Assembly: GCF_012290005.1 (NCBI RefSeq)
Contig: NZ_JAAXMS010000001.1
Span: 496,001 to 560,000, forward strand
DNA from: Crateriforma spongiae
GTDB taxonomy: Bacteria; Planctomycetota; Planctomycetia; Pirellulales; Pirellulaceae
Length of the DNA stretch: 64,000 bases
Reading direction: 5' to 3'
Of the stretch, positions 36,950 through 45,782 are shown in pieces. The notes below the pieces were generated by a model. It did not search any database, had not been told where the DNA came from, and was given only the letters and a program-made list of their open reading frames with translations. Within the stretch, counting starts at the first letter, position 1, and each line of letters opens with the position of its first letter. The position numbers and the translations under genes were made by a program.

Positions 36950-38670
36950 TCGCCGGATCGAACGACGGGCCGACCGAATCCATCAATCGGTATCCAAAAG
37001 CGTCCACGGCCAAACGCCCCGCTTTCTTTTTGGTGTTGGCGTTGATCGTGGTGACCGTGGCAACGCTGGCCTGTTATTCGTTTACCGAGTTGATGGTCGC
37101 CTACGACGATTCGGCATACTTGTCGGCTGACATTGTGCAGACTCGGGTGAATACCGAATCAGCCATCGAAGCGATTCGTTTACTATTGGCACAACCCAAG
37201 GAAACTCGGCCGGATTTCGGCGGAATCTACAACAATCCCAACATGTTCCAAGCGATCACGGTGTCCACCGGAGCGGATGGAACGACGGCGTCCAATTTTT
37301 CGGTGATCGCAACCGATTTAGACGAAACGGGGCGTTACGGCGGGATACGATTCGGTTTGCGTGACGAATCGGCCAAGCTGAATGTCAACACTCTGCCGAT
37401 TTTGGATCAATACAGCGACGCGATCATGGCGTTGGTGCCGGTGGATGATTCATCGACCGAAGTCCTTTCGGACAGTATCGCCGTGAACCTGCTGATGGCA
37501 TTGCCCGGCATGACCGAGGATGTCGCCGAAGCCATCCTGGACTGGATCGATGAAGACGATGAGGCCCGCGAACTAGGCGTTGAATCGGAGTACTACAACA
37601 CTTTGGCCACGCCCTACGACGCCGCCAACGGTCCGTTGCAGTCGGTGGAGGAACTTCTGCTGATTCGTGGGGTCACACCCACTTTGTTGTTCGGGGCCGA
37701 CGCGAATCGAAACGGCGTTTTGGATGCCGACGAACAGCAGCGTTTTGGTGTGGGGATCGAAACAGCCGGGGCGCTCGGTTGGGCTGCCTACTTGACGGTT
37801 CACGGCGCTGAATCGAACCGTCGTGAAGATGGCAGTGATCGCGTCAACGTGAATCAAGACGATCTGGAACTGCTTTACGACCAACTGATGGATGCGTTGG
37901 GAGATGAGTCGTATGCCAGTTACATCGTGGCTTATCGCATCGCCGGTCAGGCCGATCAGGCGTCGGATGTGGAAAACCTGAACGCGGCTTTGGGGATCGA
38001 CGCCGATACCGCGCAGCAGACGGCCGGTGAAGACGATGCCGGTGGTGGCCCCAGCCAGCCGTGGGCGGCCGAGGCGTTGGACGAATTGGATTTGTCCGGT
38101 GGCGGCAGCAATCAGTTGGGACAAGTCCTGGACCTGATCGGATCCACCGTGTCGATTGGACAGGGCGACTCGGCGGTGAGCTATCAGTCTCCGTTTGCCG
38201 AAGACCCGATTTCGATGGCCCTGTACATGCCGCTGTTGATGGATGCGCTGACGACCCAGGATTCCTACGTCACACCGGGGCGGATCAATCTGAACGAGTG
38301 TCCGGCGGAATTGCTTTATGGCATTCCTTTGCTGGATTCGGAAACGGTGGATCTGATTCTGGAGTACCGAGCGGAAGAAACGGACGATGTGAATCGCCAT
38401 TTCGAAACATGGCCGATGGTGGCGGGTTTAATCACACTGGACCAAATGAAAATATTGCAACCGCTGTTGACCGGGGGGGGCGACGTTTATTCGGCTCAGA
38501 TCGTCGGCTATTACGAAACCAGCGGTGCCTTTCACCGCACCGACGTGTTGATCGATGCGACGACGGTCAATCCAAAAATCGTCGCCCAGCGTGACCTGAG
38601 CCACCTGGGGCGTGGATTTGACCTGACAACCCTGGGCATTCGCGGGCTGGCCACCGCGACGACGCAATAA
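36946..38670 (+). CDS. gspK: Type II secretion minor pseudopilin GspK
   Basis: GspK caps the pseudopilus tip together with GspI and GspJ. The 574-residue protein has an N-terminal helix (FFLVLALIVVTVATLACYSF) and GspK features: FGLRDESAKLNVN, MTEDVAEAILDWIDEDD (the SAM-like helical insert), VEELLLIRGV and a late INLNECPAELLYGIPLLDSE. The Glu at position 5 of the mature part is missing, as is normal for GspK. It is much longer than the usual 320 residues, mostly through an acidic, Gly-rich section (about 330-400). It overlaps the gspJ-like gene by ATGA. Confidence 0.85.
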   Translation: MIAGSNDGPTESINRYPKASTAKRPAFFLVLALIVVTVATLACYSFTELMVAYDDSAYLSADIVQTRVNTESAIEAIRLLLAQPKETRPDFGGIYNNPNMFQAITVSTGADGTTASNFSVIATDLDETGRYGGIRFGLRDESAKLNVNTLPILDQYSDAIMALVPVDDSSTEVLSDSIAVNLLMALPGMTEDVAEAILDWIDEDDEARELGVESEYYNTLATPYDAANGPLQSVEELLLIRGVTPTLLFGADANRNGVLDADEQQRFGVGIETAGALGWAAYLTVHGAESNRREDGSDRVNVNQDDLELLYDQLMDALGDESYASYIVAYRIAGQADQASDVENLNAALGIDADTAQQTAGEDDAGGGPSQPWAAEALDELDLSGGGSNQLGQVLDLIGSTVSIGQGDSAVSYQSPFAEDPISMALYMPLLMDALTTQDSYVTPGRINLNECPAELLYGIPLLDSETVDLILEYRAEETDDVNRHFETWPMVAGLITLDQMKILQPLLTGGGDVYSAQIVGYYETSGAFHRTDVLIDATTVNPKIVAQRDLSHLGRGFDLTTLGIRGLATATTQ

Positions 38671-38796
38671 GTTTTCTGGCCGCCGGTGACCCATCGGCGA
38701 TTAGGATCAATGGTGCCGATGCCCGCATCCGCAACGCCAGGTTGCCGATCAAGTTTTTGAACCACGACACAGACGAACCCGACGAAGACGAATCGA

Positions 38797-40392
38797 ATGG
38801 CAAAAAAGATCGCAATCGACTGGGACGACGGCGAACTTCGGTTGGTCGCGGCCAATTGCAGCGGCAGCAGCGTCAAAGTGACGGATGTTGCCGTTTTGCC
38901 GTTGGGCGACAAGAACGTCCACCAGGTTTTGACCGAACAGTCCAAGCAACGCGGGTGGGCCAAGCACGACACGTTGGTCGCCATCGGCCGCGGCAAAGCG
39001 GAATTGCGTGAATTGCAACTGCCGGCCGTTCCCGACGAAGAATTGCCCGACATGGTTCGCTTTCAAGCGATCCGATCGTTTGCCTCGGCGGGCGATAGTG
39101 CCCTGGTCGACTACCTGGTGACCAACCGGGATGAATCCGGTGTTGAAATGATCGCCGCGGCGATCGGGCCCTCGAAGCTGAAAGAGGTCAAAGAGGTTTG
39201 CGAATCAGCGACCTTGAATCCGGTGCGGATCGCGTTGCGGCCGCTGGCCAGTGCCGCGTTGTACTTAGCCGCGGGGCCATCGGGACGCGGTGAAGGCCAA
39301 GTGATCTTGGTCGACTTGTTGCGAGACGAAGCGGAAATCGTGATCGCCGACAGCGGCAGCGTGATCTTTGTGCGAACCGTGCGGCTGCCTGCCGAAGCAG
39401 CGGCTCGTTCAAAATCGCTGGCCGGCGAATTGAAGCGAAGCCTGCTGGCATGCGGCGCTTCGTCGGACCAACGTCGCGTTGTCCTTTGGGGACGCAAAGA
39501 GGTTCACGAGCAAGACGTTGCGGAGCTCGCCCAGGCAACGGGATTGGACGTCGAAACCCTGGATCCGTTCACGTTGGTCGACTTGGATCGTGCCGCGTCG
39601 GACCAATTGACCGATCACACCGGCCGTTTGGCTCCGTTGGTCGGATTGTTGGTTGCCGACGAATTGCATGCCGATCGGTTGGTGGACTTTCTTCAGCCTC
39701 GAAAACGCCCGGAACCGAAAAGCAACCGCGGGCGGATCGCCGCGATGGTGGGCGTTCCGGTCGCTTTGGTGTTGCTGTTGGGCTTCATGGTTTATCGCCA
39801 GTTCGCCAGCATGGATCAACAGATCGAACAACTGCAGGTGGCCAATGGAAAACTTCAAGAACAAGTTGAGGTGGCTGATACCAGTATCACGGAAGTCGGC
39901 CAAGTCGATCTGTTCTTGAACGGCGATGTGAACTGGTTGACTGCGATGAAGCGATTGGCCGAAGAAATGCCGCCAGCCCAAGACTTGATTGTTCGCGAAT
40001 TTCATGGTGCATCCAACACTCGCACTGGTGGCGGCACAATGACCATCCGTGGCGGTGTGACCGATTCAGACCTGATCGAAGAATTCGAAGATTCGATTCG
40101 CGACCAAGTGCACAGCGTGATGGGCGATGGAGCCACTTTCGATCGCACCCAGCCGTATTATCGATACAGCTTTAAGGAGGACATCGTGGTGTCCCCCGAC
40201 TTTGTTCAAGCCGGACGGTATCAAGCCTTCGAAGACCTGTTGAATGCGGCAGCCAATCAATCAGCCGCTGGAAACAGTGATGCGGACGGCCAGACGCCTG
40301 CGGAATCAAACCCTGCGGAATCAAACACGGTGCCGCAAGATTCAGATGATGGTGCCGGCGGCAGTGATGCCGGCCAGGAGGTGACGTCATGA
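38797..40392 (+). CDS. PilM-PilN fusion (GspL-like) secretion platform protein
   Basis: A 531-residue protein. The cytoplasmic part (about 1-300) has the actin-like PilM/GspL pattern: KKIAIDWDDGELRLVAA, ELQLPAVPDEELPDMVRFQA and DYLVTNRDESGVEMIAAAI. A single membrane helix (about 315-332, VPVALVLLLGFMVYRQF) leads into a coiled coil and a PilN-like ferredoxin-fold region (about 345-470, MTIRGGVTDSDLIEEFED). A Ser/Ala/Asn-rich tail ends it. In type IV pili these are two proteins, and in type II secretion GspL combines them, so this is the GspL arrangement. The gene lies 126 bases after gspK and overlaps the next gene by ATGA. Confidence 0.8.
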   Translation: MAKKIAIDWDDGELRLVAANCSGSSVKVTDVAVLPLGDKNVHQVLTEQSKQRGWAKHDTLVAIGRGKAELRELQLPAVPDEELPDMVRFQAIRSFASAGDSALVDYLVTNRDESGVEMIAAAIGPSKLKEVKEVCESATLNPVRIALRPLASAALYLAAGPSGRGEGQVILVDLLRDEAEIVIADSGSVIFVRTVRLPAEAAARSKSLAGELKRSLLACGASSDQRRVVLWGRKEVHEQDVAELAQATGLDVETLDPFTLVDLDRAASDQLTDHTGRLAPLVGLLVADELHADRLVDFLQPRKRPEPKSNRGRIAAMVGVPVALVLLLGFMVYRQFASMDQQIEQLQVANGKLQEQVEVADTSITEVGQVDLFLNGDVNWLTAMKRLAEEMPPAQDLIVREFHGASNTRTGGGTMTIRGGVTDSDLIEEFEDSIRDQVHSVMGDGATFDRTQPYYRYSFKEDIVVSPDFVQAGRYQAFEDLLNAAANQSAAGNSDADGQTPAESNPAESNTVPQDSDDGAGGSDAGQEVTS

Positions 40393-41573
40393 CCCAGCGC
40401 GAACGTTTTCTTGCCATGGCAATCGGTGGGTTGTTGGTCGTGGTCGGCCTGCAATGGATGTTCACCCAATACAAGAATGCCAAGCAAGACCGCATCACAA
40501 AGATCGCGAACCTGCAAAAGACGTCGATGGATCTGAACACGCGTCTGTTGGAAGGCGCGATGGCCGAACGCCAGATGGGCGAATATCGCGTGCGTTCGCT
40601 ACCCGGTGATCGCGAGATCGCCGTTGCACGCTATTCGTCGTATCTGTTGGACTTGGTCAAAGAAACGGGAATCAATACGCCCGACGTGCGTCATGTGAAT
40701 TCGACGCCAATGAAAGATCTGTACACACGCCATCGCTTCAGCGTTGGTGGTTCAGCAGATTTGCCAACGGTCATTCGCCTGTTGCATTCCTTTTATGCGA
40801 CGGACTATCTGCACCGAATTGCCGACTTGACGATCAAGCCGTCACGCACCGGCGATCTGCGTGTCACCATGGCGGTGGACGCCATCGGTTTGTCGACCGT
40901 GCCGGCCGAAGCCACCGTGTCGGAAGCCCCGTCGTGGCGCGTCGATCCTGACATGACCGCGTACGAATCGGCCATTTTGAATCGGAACTTCTTCGAGCCA
41001 CCGAACAAGGCGCCGCGGTTCGGCGGTGATTCGCAAATCGAAGGCATCGTCGGACGCCGCAGTACGGCCAGGGTCAATTTTGCCGACGAAGAAGATCATC
41101 CGATTGAGTACGAATTGGGCGAGGATGCACCGGACTTTGTCGAATTGGATGCCCAATCGGGAACGCTGTCGTTCGAACCAAAGGAAACGGGTGAGTTCGA
41201 GGTGCTGGTACGCGCGACCGACAAGGGCTATCCCGCGCAAACGACCGAGCAGCTTGTCAAGATTCGCGTCAATGAACCACCGGTGGAAAAGGAACCCGAA
41301 CCCGAGCCGAAGTTCGATCACGCCAGCCAAACGGTTCTGACGGCCTTGGTTCAAGGACGTGACGACTGGACAGCGTGGATGAACGTTCGGACGTCCGGAA
41401 AAACGTTGAAGCTTCGCGTGGGGGATCGATTCGAAATCGGAACGGTGACGGGCGAAGTGGCGGAAGTGAATCGCAAATACGTGGTGCTGGAAATCGACGG
41501 CCAGCGGGTCGTCTTGAGCCCCGGCAAAGACACGCTTCGCGATGTTGCCCAGCGGGCCAAAGAAGACGACTGA
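40389..41573 (+). CDS. PilO/GspM-like protein fused to cadherin-like and PilP/GspC-like domains
   Basis: A 394-residue inner-membrane protein. It starts with a membrane helix (about 8-25) and a PilO/GspM-like part (27-175; helix AERQMGEYRVRSLPGDREIA, then a ferredoxin-like fold ending RVTMAVDAIGLS). A cadherin-like or Ig-like repeat follows (198-297; NFADEEDHPIEYELGED, FVELDAQSGTLSFEPKETGE). The last domain resembles the HR region of GspC or PilP (310-394; VGDRFEIGTVTGEVAEVN, KYVVLEIDGQRVVLSPG). The combination suggests it links the platform to the secretin. The last gene of the secretion cluster. Confidence 0.72.
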   Translation: MTQRERFLAMAIGGLLVVVGLQWMFTQYKNAKQDRITKIANLQKTSMDLNTRLLEGAMAERQMGEYRVRSLPGDREIAVARYSSYLLDLVKETGINTPDVRHVNSTPMKDLYTRHRFSVGGSADLPTVIRLLHSFYATDYLHRIADLTIKPSRTGDLRVTMAVDAIGLSTVPAEATVSEAPSWRVDPDMTAYESAILNRNFFEPPNKAPRFGGDSQIEGIVGRRSTARVNFADEEDHPIEYELGEDAPDFVELDAQSGTLSFEPKETGEFEVLVRATDKGYPAQTTEQLVKIRVNEPPVEKEPEPEPKFDHASQTVLTALVQGRDDWTAWMNVRTSGKTLKLRVGDRFEIGTVTGEVAEVNRKYVVLEIDGQRVVLSPGKDTLRDVAQRAKEDD

Positions 41574-41718
41574 TTCACCGCCTGTTGGAATTCTGTCCTT
41601 TGTCGCACTGATCCGCTGACGGTGGCGGTGACGGGCTGGGGGGCGATGGACGCGTTGCTATACTGCGCCGCGATACGAACCGTCCTAGGCTTGCACCCCT
41701 GTTGATGACGCCTGACCG

Positions 41719-42564
41719 ATGCCAGCGGCCCCTTCGAACGCTGCCGAACCCACTGCGTTTGCGTCGGCGGTGCGCTGCCGTCGTCTGAACGTGGCATTTC
41801 CCGTGTCGGGTCGACAGATCGTCAAGGTGATTGACGAGGCGGATGTCGGATTTGCCTCTGGCGAGATCTCGGCCCTGATCGGCCCCAGCGGTTGCGGAAA
41901 AACAACGCTGTTGCGAACGATCGCCGGGCTGCAGGCACCATCGTCCGGTGGTGTCACCATCGATCCACCGTCGGTCGGTCGCCGCGGTGAATTGGCCTTT
42001 GTGTTCCAGCACCCGGCACTGCTGCCCTGGCGGACGACGTTGCAAAATGTCAGCTTGCCACTGCGTTTGACACGATCATGTGACCCCGCCGAAGCCACCC
42101 GCCGGGCCAAGGAGATCCTGGATACTGTTGGCATGGCTGATGCCGTCGATCGTTTCCCGCATCAATTGTCCGGTGGCATGCAGATGCGTGTGTCCATTGC
42201 CCGTGCACTGGTGACTCGTCCGCGATTGTTGTTGTTGGATGAACCCTTCGCCGCGCTGGACGACATCTTACGCGGTCAACTGTGGGAATTGCTGCTGGAT
42301 CTGTGGCGTCAACTTTGCTTCACCGCCATCCTGGTGACCCACAACATTGCCGAAGCCTGCTTGTTGTCGCATCGAATTTTCGTGATGCGTGATGGGACCT
42401 GCGACGCCGGGATCATCAATCCGTTGTCATGGCCGCGTTCGCAGCAGCAGCGGCGGACTCCGGAGTTCGGCCAGTTTTATGGCACGATCAGCGATCGTCT
42501 GCGAACAAGCGTCGGTGTGCAGGATCATCGTGCTCGTTCCAGCCAAATGGAGGCTGGCACGTGA
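41719..42564 (+). CDS. ABC transporter ATP-binding protein (nitrate/sulfonate/THI5 class)
   Basis: A 281-residue ATPase with Walker A GPSGCGKTT at 55-63, the signature LSGGMQMRVSIARAL and Walker B LLLLDEPFAALD, closest in pattern to the SsuB/TauB/ThiZ group. It is the first of three coupled genes: its stop overlaps the start of the permease (GTGA), and the permease overlaps the binding-protein gene (ATGA). TATACT at 41659-41664 could be a -10 box about 55 bases upstream of the start, but no good -35 box is visible. No TPP or other riboswitch was recognised in the leader. Confidence 0.9.
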   Translation: MPAAPSNAAEPTAFASAVRCRRLNVAFPVSGRQIVKVIDEADVGFASGEISALIGPSGCGKTTLLRTIAGLQAPSSGGVTIDPPSVGRRGELAFVFQHPALLPWRTTLQNVSLPLRLTRSCDPAEATRRAKEILDTVGMADAVDRFPHQLSGGMQMRVSIARALVTRPRLLLLDEPFAALDDILRGQLWELLLDLWRQLCFTAILVTHNIAEACLLSHRIFVMRDGTCDAGIINPLSWPRSQQQRRTPEFGQFYGTISDRLRTSVGVQDHRARSSQMEAGT

Positions 42565-43358
42565 ATCGCCCATTCATGCAGATCGCACAGACTGTGGTCG
42601 CCGTTGGGTCCGTGTTGGTGGCGATGATTGCCGTTTGGTACGCGGTCGTCGTGATGTTTGATTTGCCCAAGATCCTTTTGCCCACTCCGGTGGATGTTGT
42701 TCAAGCGGGCTGGGAAGAACGCGATGCGATTCTACGTGGAATGTGGGTGACCGGGTTGACTGCGGTGGTGGGATTATTCACCGCATTTTTGGTGGGTGGT
42801 GGTCTTTCCGTTTTGTTCAGCCAGTCAGCGCTTTTACGCCGCGCGCTGTTTCCGTATGTCGTCTTCCTGCAAACGGTGCCCATTGTGGCCATCGCGCCGC
42901 TGTTGGTGATATGGAGCGGCTATACGTTTCGCAGTGCGGTCATTGCGACCGTGATTATTTGTTTGTTCCCGATCGTCAATAATTGCACCACGGGGTTGTT
43001 GGCGGTGCGAACCGATCACGACGAACTGTTTTCTTTGTACGGTGCCGGGCGGTTGCGACGGATGTTACGCTTGCAAATTCCTGGCGCCGTTCCGCAAATC
43101 ATTTTAGGTCTGCGAATCAGCAGCGGCTTGGCGGTCATCGGTGCGATCATTGCCGAATTTTTTGTCAGTAATGGTTCGGTCTACGAGGGATTGGGGGCGC
43201 TGATGACTGGTTGGCAGGGAAGATCGCGCACCGACGCTTTGATCGCCGCGTTGTTCGCCTCGGCACTGCTGGGATTGGTTTTGTTTGGTGCCGTTCAGCT
43301 TCTGGCTGCGACGGTGCTGCGCCGCTGGGCATACACGGGAATCTATAAGTCGTCATGA
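42561..43358 (+). CDS. ABC transporter permease (SsuC/ThiX class)
   Basis: A 265-residue membrane subunit with about six helices and the cytoplasmic EAA-like loop ELFSLYGAGRLRRMLRLQIPGAVPQIILG that contacts the ATPase. The start is the GTG at 42561, supported by GGAGG seven bases upstream and by the GTGA overlap with the ATPase stop. The longer open frame from 42429 begins with non-homologous residues. Together with its neighbours it forms a complete importer for a small organic precursor. Confidence 0.92.
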   Translation: MNRPFMQIAQTVVAVGSVLVAMIAVWYAVVVMFDLPKILLPTPVDVVQAGWEERDAILRGMWVTGLTAVVGLFTAFLVGGGLSVLFSQSALLRRALFPYVVFLQTVPIVAIAPLLVIWSGYTFRSAVIATVIICLFPIVNNCTTGLLAVRTDHDELFSLYGAGRLRRMLRLQIPGAVPQIILGLRISSGLAVIGAIIAEFFVSNGSVYEGLGALMTGWQGRSRTDALIAALFASALLGLVLFGAVQLLAATVLRRWAYTGIYKSS

Positions 43359-44434
43359 ACAGCCAATGTTTTCGATTTAACCAAACAACCGGCAACCGTC
43401 CGCGGCATTTACGAACGTTCATCCACCGGGTGACGGGGCTGATCATCGCGTCCGGTCTGCTGTTCGCGTTGGGGTGTCGACAATCGGATCAACCGCCGAC
43501 CGTGACCGCCGCCGATCAAGCCCGGGCGGATCAGTTGGCGGTTCAAGTCCAGTTGAATTGGTACCCCGAAACCGAGCACGGTGGGGTTTATCAGGCTCAG
43601 GCCGACGGGACCTATGCGGCGGCCGGTTTGAATGTCGAAATCCGTCCCGGAGGCCGAGCAACGCCGGTGGCTCCGGAGCTGGACTTGGCACGTTGTCACT
43701 TTGCGATCACGGGTGCCGACGATGTGATTCAGTTTCGTCGTCAGGGATCCAAAGTGGTGGCCGTCTTGGCTGCGGTCCAAAATCATCCGCGTTGCATCAT
43801 GGTCCAAGCGGCCTGCCCGGTTCGGTCCTTTGATGACTTTGCCACCAGCGGGATGACGCTGCAATGCCAGCCTGGAAGAGCATTCTTGGATTTTCTGGAA
43901 CAGCGTGGATATTTGAAACAAGTCAAACAGGTGCCCTACCACGGCAGTGTTGCATCCTTGGTCACCGATCCGACGATTGCGATCCAAGCCTACAGTTTTG
44001 CTGAACCGCTGTTGGCCAAACAGCAAGGCGTTCAGACGCGTCAGTTAATGGTCAGCGATCTGGGGTGGAATCCCTACTCCAGTGTTCTGGTCACCACCGA
44101 AACGCTGATCGAGGAACAACCCGAATTAGTTCGTAAATTTGTCCAGGCGACGCGACAGGGCTGGCAGCATTACTTTGACAATCCTGCACTTGGCAACGCG
44201 GCCGTATTGGACGCCAATCAACACGGCATGACTGCCGAAGCCTTACAGTTCGGCGTCGAACAGATGAAGCCACTTGCGGTCCCGCAAGACATGACGTCCC
44301 AAGACATCGGCATGATGACGCTTGATCGGTGGCAGACGTTGGTCGAACAAATGGACAGCCTGGATCCGCAACGGGCCGGGAAGGTGCGACCCGGTGATTG
44401 CTTCACAACGGCATTTTTGCGCGACGAGAGTTGA
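43355..44434 (+). CDS. THI5/NMT1-type substrate-binding lipoprotein
   Basis: A 359-residue binding protein with a hydrophobic signal and a lipobox LFALGC (Cys41). The mature part has VQLNWYPETEHGGVYQA, GLNVEIRPGG, FAITGADDVIQFRRQGSKVV and VTTETLIEEQPELVRKFVQA, the pattern of the NMT1/THI5-like family that binds thiamine pyrimidine precursors, riboflavin and similar compounds. It completes the ABC importer with the two genes upstream (ATGA overlap). The true ligand cannot be decided: no thiamine or flavin biosynthesis gene lies close by. It is convergent with the nucleoside hydrolase gene, 31 bases away. Confidence 0.85.
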   Translation: MNSQCFRFNQTTGNRPRHLRTFIHRVTGLIIASGLLFALGCRQSDQPPTVTAADQARADQLAVQVQLNWYPETEHGGVYQAQADGTYAAAGLNVEIRPGGRATPVAPELDLARCHFAITGADDVIQFRRQGSKVVAVLAAVQNHPRCIMVQAACPVRSFDDFATSGMTLQCQPGRAFLDFLEQRGYLKQVKQVPYHGSVASLVTDPTIAIQAYSFAEPLLAKQQGVQTRQLMVSDLGWNPYSSVLVTTETLIEEQPELVRKFVQATRQGWQHYFDNPALGNAAVLDANQHGMTAEALQFGVEQMKPLAVPQDMTSQDIGMMTLDRWQTLVEQMDSLDPQRAGKVRPGDCFTTAFLRDES

Positions 44435-44465
44435 CCGTCGGCATGTCGATCCACGGGCAAGCCAA

Positions 44466-45557
44466 TCAATCGGCAACGCGGGACGGTGCGTTCAGATTGG
44501 GTGGCTGGCTGACAAGGCTACGCTGAACTTCGATGACGCGATGAGCTTGAGGTTTGCTCATGGTCAGGTAACGATCGGGGCCATCCGCGGACGGACGAAA
44601 CGTGGTGAAGCCGTCGTCTTGGACTTCGACCACCCCGCGATCGGACAAGCCAAAATAGCCGTCCCCGGGCCGAACGGCGTAAAGCACGCTGGTCAGGTCC
44701 CAAGTCGGGCGATCGTGGTCGGGGCCGTTGTATCGTAAGTAGGCTTGGCGGACGGGATGATCGGAATCGTAGCGGAAGTCATTCTTGATCGAACGTCGCG
44801 GATATTTGGCAGCGATACCGATTCGGAAATCACTCCAGATACGGGGAACGCTTTGCGGCCAGCGGGTGACCAATTGCTGCATGGATTCAATGTGGTTCTT
44901 TACGTTGGCCTCCAAGTGCCGGGGATTCGATCCGACGGGGCCAAAGGCACCCGCCATGATGGACGCGAGACGCAGCTTTTGCTGCACCAGATCGTGTCCA
45001 GTCATGGGGCTGATGCGGTCCGGTTTACTGTCAAGCAAATCCGCTGTGTTGACCGCCAAGCCGACTTGGATCAGACAGACGGAATGATCGTCTGCATCGG
45101 CCAAGGTTTGCCGCAGCAATTCGACGGCGTCGCGTGCATCGCTGTCGTCACGTAGATCATGTGGATACTGATCGGTGCCGTCAGGGCGCCGTCGATCGAC
45201 CAACGACAAATAACGACTCTCACGCGGTGGTGCCGTCGTCGAAATGCCGATCGGGATGTCCGGCCGACCATAAAACGTGTTGATCGCATCAACGAACGCG
45301 GCAGCTTGCGGGTGACGTTTTGAAATCGTCACGGCCAACAGATCGCACTCGCCACGATCCGCCAGCGTGTGCAGCATTGCCAGGGCTAGGACGTCGTCCA
45401 CGTCGCCGGTGATGTCGGTGTCGAAGATTACCTGCACCGGACCTCGTTCGGCGTCCTGGCCTGTCGGCTGGGCGACCACGCATTCCTTTCCCGTGAACGC
45501 AATATTCAACACCAGAACGAACAGGGGGCAAGTCCGACCAAAACGTCGTGGCATCAT
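44466..45557 (-). CDS. Exported nucleoside hydrolase-like protein
   Basis: Inosine/uridine-preferring hydrolases cleave the N-glycosidic bond of ribonucleosides. The 363-residue protein has an N-terminal signal peptide (about 1-30) and the family's Asp-rich calcium and ribose site in a variant form, FDTDITGDVDDVLALAM at 45-61, with Asp46, 48, 52, 54 and 55. Later segments include FYGRPDIPIGIS and MAGAFGPVGSN. Export is unusual for metabolic members but common in planctomycete relatives, where it may scavenge nucleosides outside the cytoplasm. Substrate range is unknown. Confidence 0.78.
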   Translation of the reverse strand: MMPRRFGRTCPLFVLVLNIAFTGKECVVAQPTGQDAERGPVQVIFDTDITGDVDDVLALAMLHTLADRGECDLLAVTISKRHPQAAAFVDAINTFYGRPDIPIGISTTAPPRESRYLSLVDRRRPDGTDQYPHDLRDDSDARDAVELLRQTLADADDHSVCLIQVGLAVNTADLLDSKPDRISPMTGHDLVQQKLRLASIMAGAFGPVGSNPRHLEANVKNHIESMQQLVTRWPQSVPRIWSDFRIGIAAKYPRRSIKNDFRYDSDHPVRQAYLRYNGPDHDRPTWDLTSVLYAVRPGDGYFGLSDRGVVEVQDDGFTTFRPSADGPDRYLTMSKPQAHRVIEVQRSLVSQPPNLNAPSRVAD

Positions 45558-45782
45558 AGGGCGATCACGCTGATCACGAGGGCTGTCCCAAGGCAGAAGG
45601 CCTGTTCAGAACAGAGACGGGCGGGCAACACGTGGTCACAGTCGGTTCCCCGATGTGACATCACCAGCATATCGCATGGTCAGTGGTGGTGTTCGCGCCC
45701 GGTTTGATGATCCCGGTGTGTCGGCACCGATATTCAGCATTGAAGCCCTAGCCCTAGTTCTTTGGGCCTGGCAATCACGCCT

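Noticed and set aside
41574-41718. Possible thiamine (TPP) riboswitch before the THI5-type importer
   Set aside because: The conserved CTGAGA and ACCTGATC-type segments are absent.
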